Assembly (NCBI RefSeq): GCF_024970185.1
Contig: NZ_CP103965.1
Coordinates: 4,607,001 to 4,671,000 of the forward strand
DNA: 64,000 nt
Reading direction: 5' to 3'
Origin: Pseudomonas sp. N3-W
GTDB taxonomy: Bacteria > Pseudomonadota > Gammaproteobacteria > Pseudomonadales > Pseudomonadaceae
The translations under genes were made by a program, and so were the position numbers. Under the pieces are notes generated by a model. The model did not search any database, was not told where the DNA came from, and worked only from the letters and a program-made list of their open reading frames with translations. Positions 25,479 to 35,962 of this stretch are shown in pieces; the stretch's first letter is position 1, and each line of letters opens with the position of its first letter.

Positions 25479-28400
25479 ATGCCCAGTTGTTTAAAGGACT
25501 ATCTAATCATATTGAGCGCAGGTTTATGCCTGAGTACCTCGGTGCCCGCGGCATCTGACGCCGCCGAGAACTTCACCCTGCTCAGTCGCTCGACGGCCGG
25601 ACACACGGACGTCCAGCTGGAACCATCACAACGCCAATGGGCACAAGACAAACGCGAACTGATCCTCGGCACGTCAGCCCCGGATTACCCACCTTTCGAC
25701 ATGACGGTCAGCGGCCAGGATTATGAAGGATTCACGGCTGACTACGCCGGGCTCCTCGGCAAGACGATGGGTTTACCCATCAGGGTTCAACGCTACCCCT
25801 CCCGAGACAGTGCCATACAAGCACTGGAAAAAGGCGACATCGACCTCCTCGGCACCGCCAACAGCTACGAGGCGAACAGCACCGACATCGTACTTTCTGC
25901 CCCCTATGCGGTTGATCAACCCGTACTCGTGACGCGCACGGAGGAAACCCGTTCCCTGGCCGAGGGACTCGCCGGACTGCGGTTGAGCATGGTGTATCAC
26001 TACCTGCCGCTGGACGAGGTCAAGGCGCTGTATCCGAAGGCAATCATCACCGCCTATCCGTCTCAACGCCGTCGCCTTCGACCAGGCGGACGTCTTTCTG
26101 GGCGACACCATCTCGACCCACTACATGATCAACAAGGGTTATCTGAATAACATCCGCATGGCCAATTTCGGTAAGCACGAGGCCCACGGTTTCAGTTTCG
26201 CCGTGCACAGGGACAATCCCGAGCTGTTGCAGATCATCAACACGACACTCAAGGCCATCCCCGCCAGCGAACGCGAAATCATTGCCAAACGCTGGAGTGC
26301 AGGCAGCGACATTCTGCTCACCGATCACAAGTTGCAACTCTCCGACCGCGAGGAACGCTGGCTGGCCAGGCACCCAGTGGTGCGGGTCGTGGCCAACGAG
26401 GCGTTTGCCCCACTGACATTTTTTGACAGCGACGGAAACCTTCGCGGGGTGGGCGCCGATCTGCTTGAGATGATCAGGTTACGCACCGGGCTACGCTTCG
26501 AAATCCAGCGCAGCCGCAACGACGTCGCCATGATCGAACAAGTCAGAGGCCACAAGGCCGATCTGATTGCGGCGCTGTTACCCAGCAAACAAAGGGAGAC
26601 GCAGCTGAACTTCAGCCGCCCCTATCTGGAAAACTCCTTTGTCCTGCTGACACGCAAAAATCCAGACAGCCCGACCAACCTGTCGCAATTGCAAGGCAAA
26701 CGCCTGGCTATCGCCCAGGGTAATCCGCTGGAGAGTTACCTGCGTAGCGAGTTTCCACGCATTCAACTGGTCGAAACACCGGACACCTTTCGTGCCGTCG
26801 AGTTACTTGCCGACGGCTCGGTAGACGGTGCGGTCAACTCACTGGTGATTGCGAACTACTTCATTTCATCGCGAATCTTCGAAAACAAACTACAAATCAC
26901 CACCACCATCGGCACCCAACAGGCAGCCTTTTCCCTGGCCACTGCGCGAGACAACCCGGAACTCAGCTCCATCATCGACAAAGCGCTGCTGAGCATCGTT
27001 CCTGAAGAGCTGGGCATCATCAACAGCCGCTGGCGTGGCTATTCGGCGGCGACAGAAAACACCTGGCGCAACTACCGCGTGTTTTATCAAATCGTCATTG
27101 GCGCCAGCGTGCTGTTGTTACTGTCCATGGCCTGGAATGCCTGGATGCGGCGCCAGATCAAGCAGCGGCAGGTGGCGGAACGCGCACTCAACGATCAGTT
27201 CGAGTTCATGCGTTCACTGGTCAACGGCACGCCCCACCCAATTTATGTACGTGACCGCCAAGGGCTGCTGCAAAGCTGCAATGACAGCTATCTACAGACA
27301 TTTGGAGCCAAACGCGAAGACGTGATCGGCAAGAGCATCATGCAGGGTAAATTCAGCAATGCCTTTGAGGCGCGGGAGTACCAGGCGGACTATCAACGGG
27401 TGGTTGCCGAGGGCACGCCACTGATAGTTGACCGGCCGCTGCACATTGGCGGGCGCCGACTGACGATTTATCACTGGATCCTCCCCTACCGTGATTCGAG
27501 TGGTGAGGTGCAAGGCATCATCGGCGGCTGGATCGATATCAGCGAACGGCGCCAACTGTTCGACGAGCTCAGAGCCGCCAAGGAGCGGGCTGATGAGGCC
27601 AATCGGGCCAAGAGCACCTTTCTGGCGACCATGAGCCACGAGATCCGCACCCCGATGAATGCGGTGATCGGCATGCTTGAGCTGAGTCTCAAGCGTCTGG
27701 ACAAGGGCCATCTGGACCGCTCATCGATCGAGACTGCCTACAGCTCGGCCAAAGACCTGCTGGCATTGATCGGCGACATTCTCGACATTGCACGGATCGA
27801 ATCCGGTCGTCTGAGCCTGAGCCCGGAGCGGGTCAACCCTGGCGAAATCGTGGCGTCGGTCATCAGGATTTTCGACGGGCTGGCCAGGCAGAAGAACCTG
27901 CGCCTGCTATTGGAATTCAACCCGCCCGATCCAGCGGTCGATGTCGTGCTGGACCCGTTGCGCTTCAAGCAAGTGCTGTCCAACCTGGTCAGCAATGCCA
28001 TCAAGTTCACCGAACAAGGCGAGGTCAGGATCCGCGTCGACCTGCTCGCAGCCAACGAGCCCGGCCATACGCAGATGCAAGTCCAGGTCCGGGACAGCGG
28101 CATCGGAATCAGTGAGGTGGATCAGCAACGCCTGTTCGAGCCGTTCGCGCAGGTCAACAACGCTGGGCAACTGGCCAAAGGTGGTGCCGGTCTTGGCCTG
28201 GTCATCAGTCGAAGTCTGTGTGAAATGATGGGAGGCAACCTGCAGTTGAACAGCCAAAAAGATATCGGCACCCAGGTCAGCATCTCGCTGCACCTGGCAA
28301 CATTGCCGCTGGAACAGGCACCGCAAGGGATTGAAGCGCAGATCAACACCAGTGCAGCGTCCCTGAATGTGCTGGTGGTCGACGACCATCCGGCCAATCG

Positions 28401-29106
28401 CTTGCTGATGTGCCAGCAGTTGGAATACCTGGGGCATCGGTTCACGGGAGCCGGCGACGGTATGGCCGGGTTGCAGGCGTGGAAAAGCGAGTCCTTCGAT
28501 CTGGTGGTAGTTGATTGCAATATGCCGATCATGAACGGCTACGACCTGGCCCGCGCGATCCGCTTGCATGAACAACAGGAACAACGGTCCCCCTGCACCG
28601 TACTGGGCTTTACCGCCAACGCCCAGCCCGAAGAAATACAGCGCTGCAAGCAGGCAGGAATGGATGACTGCCTGTTCAAGCCTTTGAGCCTGATGGCGTT
28701 GAGTCAAAGAGTCGAAGGTGTCAGACCGCCAAGCGTCGACCAACCGTTCAACCTTGAAGGCCTGCACCTGTTGACCGGCGGCAACCCTGCTCTGGCCCGG
28801 CGACTGCTGGCTGAATTGCTCAGCAGTAACCGACTGGATCGCCAGGAACTGCTGGCCTTGTCCGGACTTGATGATCGACAAGCGTTGCTGGATGTGGCGC
28901 ACAAAATCAAGGGCGCTGCCCGTATCGCCCATGCCACCCGGTTGATCGAGTGTTGCGAAGCCCTCGAGACAGCCTGTCGCGATGCAGCCCTGAGTGAAGA
29001 CATCGCCAGGTGCAGCCAGGCCATAGACCAGGTGATGCTCGACCTGGAGCAAGCCTTGCTGAAACAGATCGATTCCGACGACAAAGGCGCAATGCCCGAG
29101 CCTTAA
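25479..29106 (+). pseudogene. BvgS/EvgS-like phosphorelay sensor kinase, split by a frameshift
   Basis: One gene in two frames. The first frame runs from ATG 25479 (signal peptide, then a solute-binding-protein-like sensor) to a stop at 26150; the homologous continuation (LNAVAFDQADVFLGD) is in the next frame from about 26062 and runs to 29106. The reconstructed protein has about 1,200 residues: two Venus-flytrap SBP_bac_3 sensors in the periplasm, one membrane helix (about 27080-27140), PAS, HisKA (His at 27637), HATPase, receiver (Asp at 28513) and Hpt (His at 28900). The break comes at the junction YPS/LNAVAF, where related proteins have a few more residues, so a small deletion is likely. 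All catalytic residues downstream survive. An internal start (ATG 26125) would lack the signal peptide. Confidence 0.8.
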
Positions 29107-29153
29107 CTATGCTGGGACGCTGAGCAGTGCGTTAAAACCATGGAGACTCCGTA

Positions 29154-32102
29154 ATGCCCAGCCCACTGCACCCGGATAAACGACGGTTTCCACTGCACGT
29201 CCATATCAGCGTCATGTTCACTTTCCTGTTGCTGCTGACCGGTGTGGTACTGGGCATTTTCAATTACCGGCAAACCACCCAGGTCATTCTGTCCAGCAGC
29301 GAAAAAGTGTTCGAACGAATTGAACAGGACGTACGGCTGGACCTCCAGTCTACGTATGTGCCGATCCGGCATTTGCTCAGCCTGCTGGCCGATAACCCGG
29401 CTGCCCAGGCGGGCGGGCTCGAACCACGTCTGGCGCTGCTCAAGCCGTTCAGCCAGGCGCTCAAGGACAACCCCAACCTTGCCTCGCTGTATCTGGGCTA
29501 CGCCAATGGCGACTTCTTCATGGTTCGTCCGTTGCGCGGCGATGCACTCAAAAAGCTGCTCAACGCCCCGACCACTGCGGCCTATCAGGTATGGAGCATC
29601 GAACGGCGGGCAGGCGACAATCAGGTTCACTCACAATCCTTGTTTTATGATGCGGCCCTGACCCGCATCAGCCGCCAGGACCTCGCCGACGAAACCTATG
29701 ACCCTCGCAGCCGTACCTGGTTTTCCAGTGCCCTCGAAGACCCGGATCAAATCACGACCGATCCTTACGTCTTTTTCTCCACCCACAACGTCGGCACCAC
29801 CCTGGCCCGGCGCAGCGACAATGGCGTCGTCATGGGAGCAGACCTGACGCTGGCCGAACTCTCAGCCACCCTGGCTAAACACGTGGTCACCCCCGCCACC
29901 GAAATCGTCCTGTTCGACGCTCGGGGCAATGCCATTGCCTACCCCGACAGCCGCAAGCTGATCATCGACGACCAGACCGTCCACCTGAGCAAGGCCGCCG
30001 ATCTGAGCCCCGCCATCGGCGCCTTGCTCGCCGGACACCCAGAAGGAAATCGCCTGGAAGTTAACGGCCGGCAATGGATTGTCGCCCGCAGTAGCATGCA
30101 GGAGGGCGGTCCACAGGGTTTGCAACTGGCGCTGCTGGTGCCCGAGGATGAGTTGCTGGTCGACGCCTATCGCATGCGCTGGCAAGGGGCGCTGGTAACA
30201 CTGGCGATCCTGCTGCTATGCCTTCCCTTGGGCTGGCTGACCTCAAGACTGCTGGTCAAGCCTCTGCACGCATTGGTGGAAGAAGCCGATGCGATTCGCA
30301 GTTTCGATTTCAATTTTCCCGCCAGCCGCCGCTCGCCGGTGCTTGAGGTGGATCAGTTGAGCCTGTCAATGGCGCGCATGAAGGAATCCCTGGGCAGCTT
30401 TTTCCGAATCACCGACAGCCTGGGAGCCGAGACCCGCTTCGCGCCGCTGTTGCAAAAAGTCTTGTTCGAAACCGTGAAAATCGCCCAAGCCCAGGCGGGG
30501 CTGATCTATCTGCGTGAAGGCGATGGCCAGCGACTGGAACCCCATGGCCTGATCATTGATGGCACGCCCGAGGCGTTGTCGTCGTTCGATATTCAGGGCC
30601 ACGAACCTGAGAGTTCGCAGAGCCCGGCCTGGTTGCTACAGCTATCCAGGACCGACAACCTGGTCACCCACCTGGGCTTCGAACAGGCAGGCGACTTGCA
30701 GAGGGTGCTGCTGGCAATCGACAGCCCTCGGGTACACCTGATCGGGATTCGTCTGCGCAATCGTCATAACGAAACCGTGGGGCTGCTGGTCCTGCTGCTG
30801 GCCGACAGCGGTAGCCAGCGTGATCTGGAAAAGCTTCGACCTGACCGGATTGCGTTTCTGCAAGCGGTGTCCGGTGCGGCGGCGGTAAGTATTGAAAGCC
30901 AGCGCCTGCAAGCCAAACAGAAACAACTGCTGGATGCCTTCATTCAACTGCTGGCTGGCGCTATCGACGCCAAGAGTCCTTACACCGGTGGTCACTGCCA
31001 ACGGGTACCGGCACTGACACTGATGCTCGCTCAAGCGGCCGCGGCCAGCGAAGCCCCGGCATTCAGCGGATATCAGCCCAGCGAAGATGAGTGGGAAGCG
31101 CTGCACATTGCCGCCTGGCTGCACGATTGCGGCAAGGTCACCACGCCCGAGTACGTCGTGGACAAAGCCACCAAGCTGGAAACCCTGAACGACCGCATCC
31201 ACGAAATTCGCACCCGCTTCGAGGTACTCAAGCGCGACGCCTGGATTGGCTATTGGCAGGCCCTGGCCCTTGGCGGCGATGCACAACCGCTAGCCGAACA
31301 GCGCAATGCCAGCCTGGCAGCACTGGACGATGACTTCGCCTTTGTCGCCCGTTGCAATATGGGCAGCGAAGCCATGGCCGGGGCGGACCTGCAACGGCTG
31401 AACCTGATCGCCCAGCGCACCTGGAGTCGAACGCTGGATGATCGAATCGGCGTTTCCTGGGAGGAAAACCGGCGCCAGGCTGCCACTGCGGCGCCAACGC
31501 TGCCGGTCAATGAACCACTGCTGGGCGACAAACCCGAGCATCTATTCGAACGCGCCGAGGCCGAATTGATCCCGTCCGAGAACCCGTGGGGATTCAAACT
31601 CGATGCGCCACGCTACAAATACAATCGCGGCGAGCTCTACAACCTGAGCATCGTGCGGGGCACGCTGACGCGCGAAGAGCGCTACGTGATCAATCATCAC
31701 ATGGTGCAGACGATCCTGATGCTCAGTCACCTGCCGTTCCCGGGCCACCTCAATAGCGTCGCGGAAATCGCTGGCGGCCATCATGAAAAAATGGATGGCA
31801 CCGGTTATCCCAAACAGCTGAAACGCGAAGAAATGAGCCTGCCGGCGCGGATGATGGCGATTGCCGATATTTTCGAGGCACTGACCGCCGCCGACCGCCC
31901 TTACAAAAAAGCCAAATCGCTGAGCGAAGCGCTGGGCATCATGGCTACCATGTGCCGTGACGCCCATATCGATCCCGAGCTGTTCGGGCTATTTATCAAC
32001 GAGCGGATTTACTTGCGGTACGCCGACCAGTTTCTCACCCCACAGCAGATTGATGCGGTAGACCCCCTCGGCCTGCTGGTCAAGGCAGGCCTGGCAGCCT
32101 GA
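29154..32102 (+). CDS. Cache-HAMP-GAF-HD-GYP protein (putative c-di-GMP phosphodiesterase)
   Basis: A 982-residue membrane sensor. A first helix (residues about 18-38), a long periplasmic dCache domain, a second helix (about 343-362), HAMP, a GAF domain (about 430-580) and a C-terminal HD-GYP module. The metal site is kept: HDCGKV, HH in YVINHHMVQ, GGHHEKMDGTGYP. About 160 extra residues lie between the HD and GYP parts (see findings). Predicted to hydrolyse c-di-GMP when its periplasmic ligand is bound. It follows the BvgS-like gene by 47 bp on the same strand and may belong to the same transcript. Confidence 0.88.
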   Translation: MPSPLHPDKRRFPLHVHISVMFTFLLLLTGVVLGIFNYRQTTQVILSSSEKVFERIEQDVRLDLQSTYVPIRHLLSLLADNPAAQAGGLEPRLALLKPFSQALKDNPNLASLYLGYANGDFFMVRPLRGDALKKLLNAPTTAAYQVWSIERRAGDNQVHSQSLFYDAALTRISRQDLADETYDPRSRTWFSSALEDPDQITTDPYVFFSTHNVGTTLARRSDNGVVMGADLTLAELSATLAKHVVTPATEIVLFDARGNAIAYPDSRKLIIDDQTVHLSKAADLSPAIGALLAGHPEGNRLEVNGRQWIVARSSMQEGGPQGLQLALLVPEDELLVDAYRMRWQGALVTLAILLLCLPLGWLTSRLLVKPLHALVEEADAIRSFDFNFPASRRSPVLEVDQLSLSMARMKESLGSFFRITDSLGAETRFAPLLQKVLFETVKIAQAQAGLIYLREGDGQRLEPHGLIIDGTPEALSSFDIQGHEPESSQSPAWLLQLSRTDNLVTHLGFEQAGDLQRVLLAIDSPRVHLIGIRLRNRHNETVGLLVLLLADSGSQRDLEKLRPDRIAFLQAVSGAAAVSIESQRLQAKQKQLLDAFIQLLAGAIDAKSPYTGGHCQRVPALTLMLAQAAAASEAPAFSGYQPSEDEWEALHIAAWLHDCGKVTTPEYVVDKATKLETLNDRIHEIRTRFEVLKRDAWIGYWQALALGGDAQPLAEQRNASLAALDDDFAFVARCNMGSEAMAGADLQRLNLIAQRTWSRTLDDRIGVSWEENRRQAATAAPTLPVNEPLLGDKPEHLFERAEAELIPSENPWGFKLDAPRYKYNRGELYNLSIVRGTLTREERYVINHHMVQTILMLSHLPFPGHLNSVAEIAGGHHEKMDGTGYPKQLKREEMSLPARMMAIADIFEALTAADRPYKKAKSLSEALGIMATMCRDAHIDPELFGLFINERIYLRYADQFLTPQQIDAVDPLGLLVKAGLAA

Positions 32103-32585
32103 TCAGCAATCGGTCAGGCGCAGGAAAATCGCCGCCAGTTGTTCGATACCGGCTTGATCATCAGCGCTGAATCGCGCCAGTTTCGGACTGTCCAGGTCGA
32201 GTACGCCAATCAGGCGGCCGTCCTTGACCAGCGGCACGACCAACTCGCTGTTCGACGCGCTGTCGCAAGCGATGTGGCCGGCAAATGCATGCACGTCCTC
32301 GACCCGTTGCGTCTGCAAAGTCGCTGCGGCGGCGCCGCAAACACCCCGACCAAACGCAATCCGCACACAGGCGATCTGGCCCTGAAACGGTCCCAACACC
32401 AGTTCTTCATTGCGATTGAGGTAGAAGCCGGCCCAGTTCAGGTCCTCAAGCTGGTTATACAGAAACGCCGAAAACTGCGCCGCATTGGCGATGAAATCCC
32501 GTTCGTCCGCCAGCAGCGATTCCAGCTGCGCCCACAGCATGCCGTAGCCCTCAAGGCCCTGCCCGCTCTTTTCCAGATTGATCAT
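32103..32585 (-). CDS. msrC: Free methionine-(R)-sulfoxide reductase (GAF type)
   Basis: A 160-residue stand-alone GAF-domain enzyme of the fRMsr/YebR family. The cysteines in IACVRIAFGRGVCG and HIACDSASNSELVVPL match the positions used for catalysis and resolution. It reduces free (not protein-bound) methionine-R-sulfoxide with thioredoxin. Its start overlaps the stop of the ATPase gene upstream (ATGA). Confidence 0.9.
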   Translation of the reverse strand: MINLEKSGQGLEGYGMLWAQLESLLADERDFIANAAQFSAFLYNQLEDLNWAGFYLNRNEELVLGPFQGQIACVRIAFGRGVCGAAAATLQTQRVEDVHAFAGHIACDSASNSELVVPLVKDGRLIGVLDLDSPKLARFSADDQAGIEQLAAIFLRLTDC

Positions 32586-33472
32586 GCCTTGTGCTCCAAC
32601 AGCTTAAGCCCAACCCAATAGCGAGCAAATTGATAGGCGCAACGTCCATTGCGATTGCCCCGACCGGTCGCCCAGCGCACAGCGAGGATGTCCAGTTCTT
32701 CGTCTCGCTGCCACGCAAGGCCAGCCTTGTCAGCCAACTGGCCGATCCAGTGTTCGACGACGTTGAGAAAGTGTTCCTGAGTGAACGGGTAAAACGACAG
32801 CCACAATCCAAAACGGTCCGACAGCGCGATCTTGTCCTCCACTGCCTCGTTGGGATGAAGCTCGCCGTCGACCACTTTCCAGTTTTCGTTATCACTTTCC
32901 TTCTCCGGCACCAGGTGGCGACGGTTGGACGTGGCATACAGCAGCACGTTGTCCGGCGCCTGTTCGAGGGAGCCGTCCAGTACACTCTTGAGTACGCGGT
33001 AATCCCCTTCACCGGCCTCGAATGACAAGTCATCGCAAAACAGCACAAAGCGCTGCGCCAGCTTGGCAATCTGTTCGACCACACGAGGCAGATCCGCCAG
33101 GTGATCGCGCTCGATCTCTATCAGCCGCAAGCCGGCTTTTGCATGTTCGGCCAGCAACGCGCGCACCAGCGACGATTTACCGGTGCCCCTGGAACCCCAG
33201 AGCAGCGCATGATTGGCTGGCATGCCATCAAGGAATTGTTGAGTATTGCGACCCAGTTGCTCCAACTGCCGGTCAACGCCGATCAGGTCAGACAACCGCA
33301 TGTCGAGACTGACTTCCAGCGGCAGCAAAAATCCGCTGCGGCCTTCACGTTGCCAGCGCGCCGCCAGACAGTTGTCCCAGTCAATCGCTTGCCGAGGTGC
33401 AGGCAACAGCGGTTCGATTCGCGCAAGAACAGCATCGGCGCGTTCAAGAAATGCATTCAATCGGGAGTCCAC
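32582..33472 (-). CDS. DUF815 AAA-type ATPase
   Basis: A 296-residue P-loop ATPase: Walker A GSRGTGKSSLVRALL at about residue 93, Walker B FVLFCDDLSFE at about 145, and ATSNRRHLVPE as sensor-1. This is the DUF815 family, whose role is unknown. Cotranslated with msrC through an ATGA overlap, a pairing also seen in other pseudomonads from memory. Confidence 0.85.
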   Translation of the reverse strand: MDSRLNAFLERADAVLARIEPLLPAPRQAIDWDNCLAARWQREGRSGFLLPLEVSLDMRLSDLIGVDRQLEQLGRNTQQFLDGMPANHALLWGSRGTGKSSLVRALLAEHAKAGLRLIEIERDHLADLPRVVEQIAKLAQRFVLFCDDLSFEAGEGDYRVLKSVLDGSLEQAPDNVLLYATSNRRHLVPEKESDNENWKVVDGELHPNEAVEDKIALSDRFGLWLSFYPFTQEHFLNVVEHWIGQLADKAGLAWQRDEELDILAVRWATGRGNRNGRCAYQFARYWVGLKLLEHKA

Positions 33473-33625
33473 GTCTTTTCCTCAGGCACGTTTCACAGTA
33501 AAGATGGCGATACAGCGACGAAACACAGTGCGCGATTCTCATATCAGCCGTTTGTTAAAGGGTGATTCGGGAGCATCGGCAGGCCTGCATGATCGACTAT
33601 GCTTGAGCAGCGAAGGGAAACGGAA

Positions 33626-35962
33626 GTGGTTCAACACCCCATGGATATCAAATTCACTCACCGGCTGTCTTACAAGCAGGCGCGGCTTACCGTGCTGGTC
33701 GGTTTCATATTGGGCACTCTGCTCAGTCTGGTGCAAATAGGCATCGATTATGCCAGCGAAGACGCCTCCATCAACCGTGAAATACTTTCACTGCTGGAAA
33801 TCAGCCACAACCCCGCTTCGCGCATCGCCTACAACATCGACGCCGAACTTGCCCAGGAACTGACCCTGGGACTGCTGCGTTCCCCGGCGATCATCAGCGC
33901 GCAATTGACCGATAACAACAATACCGTGCTCGCCAGCGTCAAGCGCCCGACCACGCAAAGCGGTTACCGGGTCATCAGCGACTTTCTGTTCGGCGCCAAT
34001 CGCCAGTTCGAAGACCGCCTCTTTCTCGACCACTTGCCTGACGAGTCCCTCGGCGTCTTGCATCTGGACGTTGATACCTATGCCTTTGGCAGCCGTTTTC
34101 TGCGCCGGGCCGAAGTCACGCTGCTCAATGGTTTCGCCCGTAGCCTGATCCTGACCGGCATCCTGCTGGCGCTGTTCTACGTCATGCTGACCAAGCCACT
34201 GGTTCGGGTGATCCGCGAACTCAGTGGCCGCGATCCACGCAGTGCACAGCCGACCTCTCTGGAGTTTCCGGCCGGGCATGAGAACGATGAAATTGGCGTG
34301 CTGGTCAAAGTCGCCAATCAACAATTCGAAAATATCGCCACCGAGATCCAGCAACGGCGTACCGCCGAAAATCGTCTGACCGACTACCTCGGGCAACTGG
34401 AAAACATCGTCTCGGCGCGCACCGCCGAACTCAAGGCGATCAACGCCCGGCTCAGCCAGTCCAACGAGGAACTGGAAGTCGCTCGCAGCACCGCGCTGGA
34501 CATGGCTGAAGCACGTTCCGCGTTTCTGGCCAACATGAGCCATGAGATCCGTACGCCGCTCAACGGCCTGTTGGGGATGATCGCCCTGTCGCTGGACGGC
34601 CCGCTCAATGCCGAACAACAACAGCAACTGTCCATCGCCCACGACTCGGGCAAGGTGCTGGTTGAGCTGCTTAACGATATTCTCGACCTGTCGAAGTTCG
34701 ATGCCGGTCAGCTGGAGCTCGAACACATTCCATTCGACCTCGGTTCGCTGATCGAAGACACCGCCAACCTGCTTTCACAGAACGCTGCACCGAGTGTCGA
34801 ACTGACGTGCCTGATCGACCCGCAATTCCCGGCGCTGGTCCTGGGCGATCCTACCCGTGTCCGACAGATCGTCAGCAACCTGCTGTCCAACGCCCTGAAG
34901 TTCACCCGCTTTGGTCGGGTTGACGTGCGCCTGTCGATGTTCGAGGACGGCGTACGCATCGAAGTCTGCGACACCGGTATCGGCATTGCTCAGGAAGCCC
35001 AGGTGAAAATCTTCCAGCCCTTTACCCAGGCAGGCGCCGGTATTACCCGGCAATTCGGCGGTACCGGGCTGGGGCTGGCGCTGACCTACAACTTGTGCGA
35101 AGCCATGCAGGGACGGCTGACGATCAGCTCCGAGGTCGGCTTTGGCAGCCAGTTCTGTGCCGACCTGCCGCTGCCCTGCCATACCCGGGCCGTGCCGCCC
35201 GCTGCGCTGCAAGGCAACATCGTTGCGATCACCACCCCAAGCAGCGGTCTGGCGGAATTGTTACAGGCACTGCTGCCCGGCTGGGGGCTCGACTATCAGC
35301 AGCGCACCATTGAAGACTCGCTGCTCGGCCTGACACCCGATGTGTTGATCACCGATTGCCCCGAGTGCCTGTTTGGCCTGCGGCCCACGTTTACCGCGCC
35401 GATCCTGCTGGTGACCGCCTACGGCAGCTTCATGCCCAGCGAAGAAGCCAGCGCCCTGGCACCCTTGCAGCAACAGGCGCGACCGCTGGCACGCAATGCG
35501 CTCTACCAAACGTTGCGACGGGTTTTACAGCCGGATATCACCACGATCAGCGATGCCCGTCTCGACACGCTCACACCGCAGCGACGTGGTCGGGTATTAC
35601 TGGTGGAAGACAATCCGGTCAACCAATTGGTGGCCAAGGGCATGCTGGCCAAACTGGGCTGCGAGGTGATCGTCGCCGCCCACGGTGCCGAGGCGCTGGA
35701 TCAACTGGAGTTGCGTGAATTCGATCTGGTGCTCATGGACTGCAACATGCCGGTCATGGACGGCTACGAGGCCAGTCGCCACATTCGCCGCAGCGGTCGC
35801 TGGCCCCAGTTGCCCATCGTCGCCCTGACCGCCAACGCCATGTCCGAAGAACGGGAACGCTGCCGTACGGCGGGCATGAGCGACTACCTGGCCAAACCCT
35901 TTCGCCGGGAAGAACTGGCCGCCCTGCTCGATCTGTGGATACCCGCTAAGACAGTGCCCTGA
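33626..35962 (+). CDS. sagS: Hybrid sensor kinase SagS (surface attachment and growth sensor)
   Basis: A protein of about 778 residues: first helix (about residues 20-42), a periplasmic HmsP-like domain, second helix, HAMP, coiled coil, HisKA (SHEIRTPLNG, H306), HATPase (FGGTGLGLAL), a degenerate receiver-like domain (about 535-650) and a true receiver (LLVEDNPVNQL, acceptor D705). In P. aeruginosa SagS controls the switch to biofilm growth and drug tolerance and sits directly before ospR-gpx, as here. Start uncertain: GTG 33626 has AAGGG 8 bp upstream; ATG 33641 and ATG 33599 have no good site. Its 3' end overlaps ospR by 17 bp. Confidence 0.87.
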   Translation: MVQHPMDIKFTHRLSYKQARLTVLVGFILGTLLSLVQIGIDYASEDASINREILSLLEISHNPASRIAYNIDAELAQELTLGLLRSPAIISAQLTDNNNTVLASVKRPTTQSGYRVISDFLFGANRQFEDRLFLDHLPDESLGVLHLDVDTYAFGSRFLRRAEVTLLNGFARSLILTGILLALFYVMLTKPLVRVIRELSGRDPRSAQPTSLEFPAGHENDEIGVLVKVANQQFENIATEIQQRRTAENRLTDYLGQLENIVSARTAELKAINARLSQSNEELEVARSTALDMAEARSAFLANMSHEIRTPLNGLLGMIALSLDGPLNAEQQQQLSIAHDSGKVLVELLNDILDLSKFDAGQLELEHIPFDLGSLIEDTANLLSQNAAPSVELTCLIDPQFPALVLGDPTRVRQIVSNLLSNALKFTRFGRVDVRLSMFEDGVRIEVCDTGIGIAQEAQVKIFQPFTQAGAGITRQFGGTGLGLALTYNLCEAMQGRLTISSEVGFGSQFCADLPLPCHTRAVPPAALQGNIVAITTPSSGLAELLQALLPGWGLDYQQRTIEDSLLGLTPDVLITDCPECLFGLRPTFTAPILLVTAYGSFMPSEEASALAPLQQQARPLARNALYQTLRRVLQPDITTISDARLDTLTPQRRGRVLLVEDNPVNQLVAKGMLAKLGCEVIVAAHGAEALDQLELREFDLVLMDCNMPVMDGYEASRHIRRSGRWPQLPIVALTANAMSEERERCRTAGMSDYLAKPFRREELAALLDLWIPAKTVP

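Noticed and set aside
26040..26070. Programmed ribosomal frameshift in the BvgS-like gene
   Set aside because: No slippery heptamer, stop-codon pause or nearby stem is visible, and residues seem to be missing rather than just shifted.
27907..29052. 381-codon open frame opposite the BvgS-like kinase
   Set aside because: Mirror of the HATPase, receiver and Hpt region; it lacks motifs.
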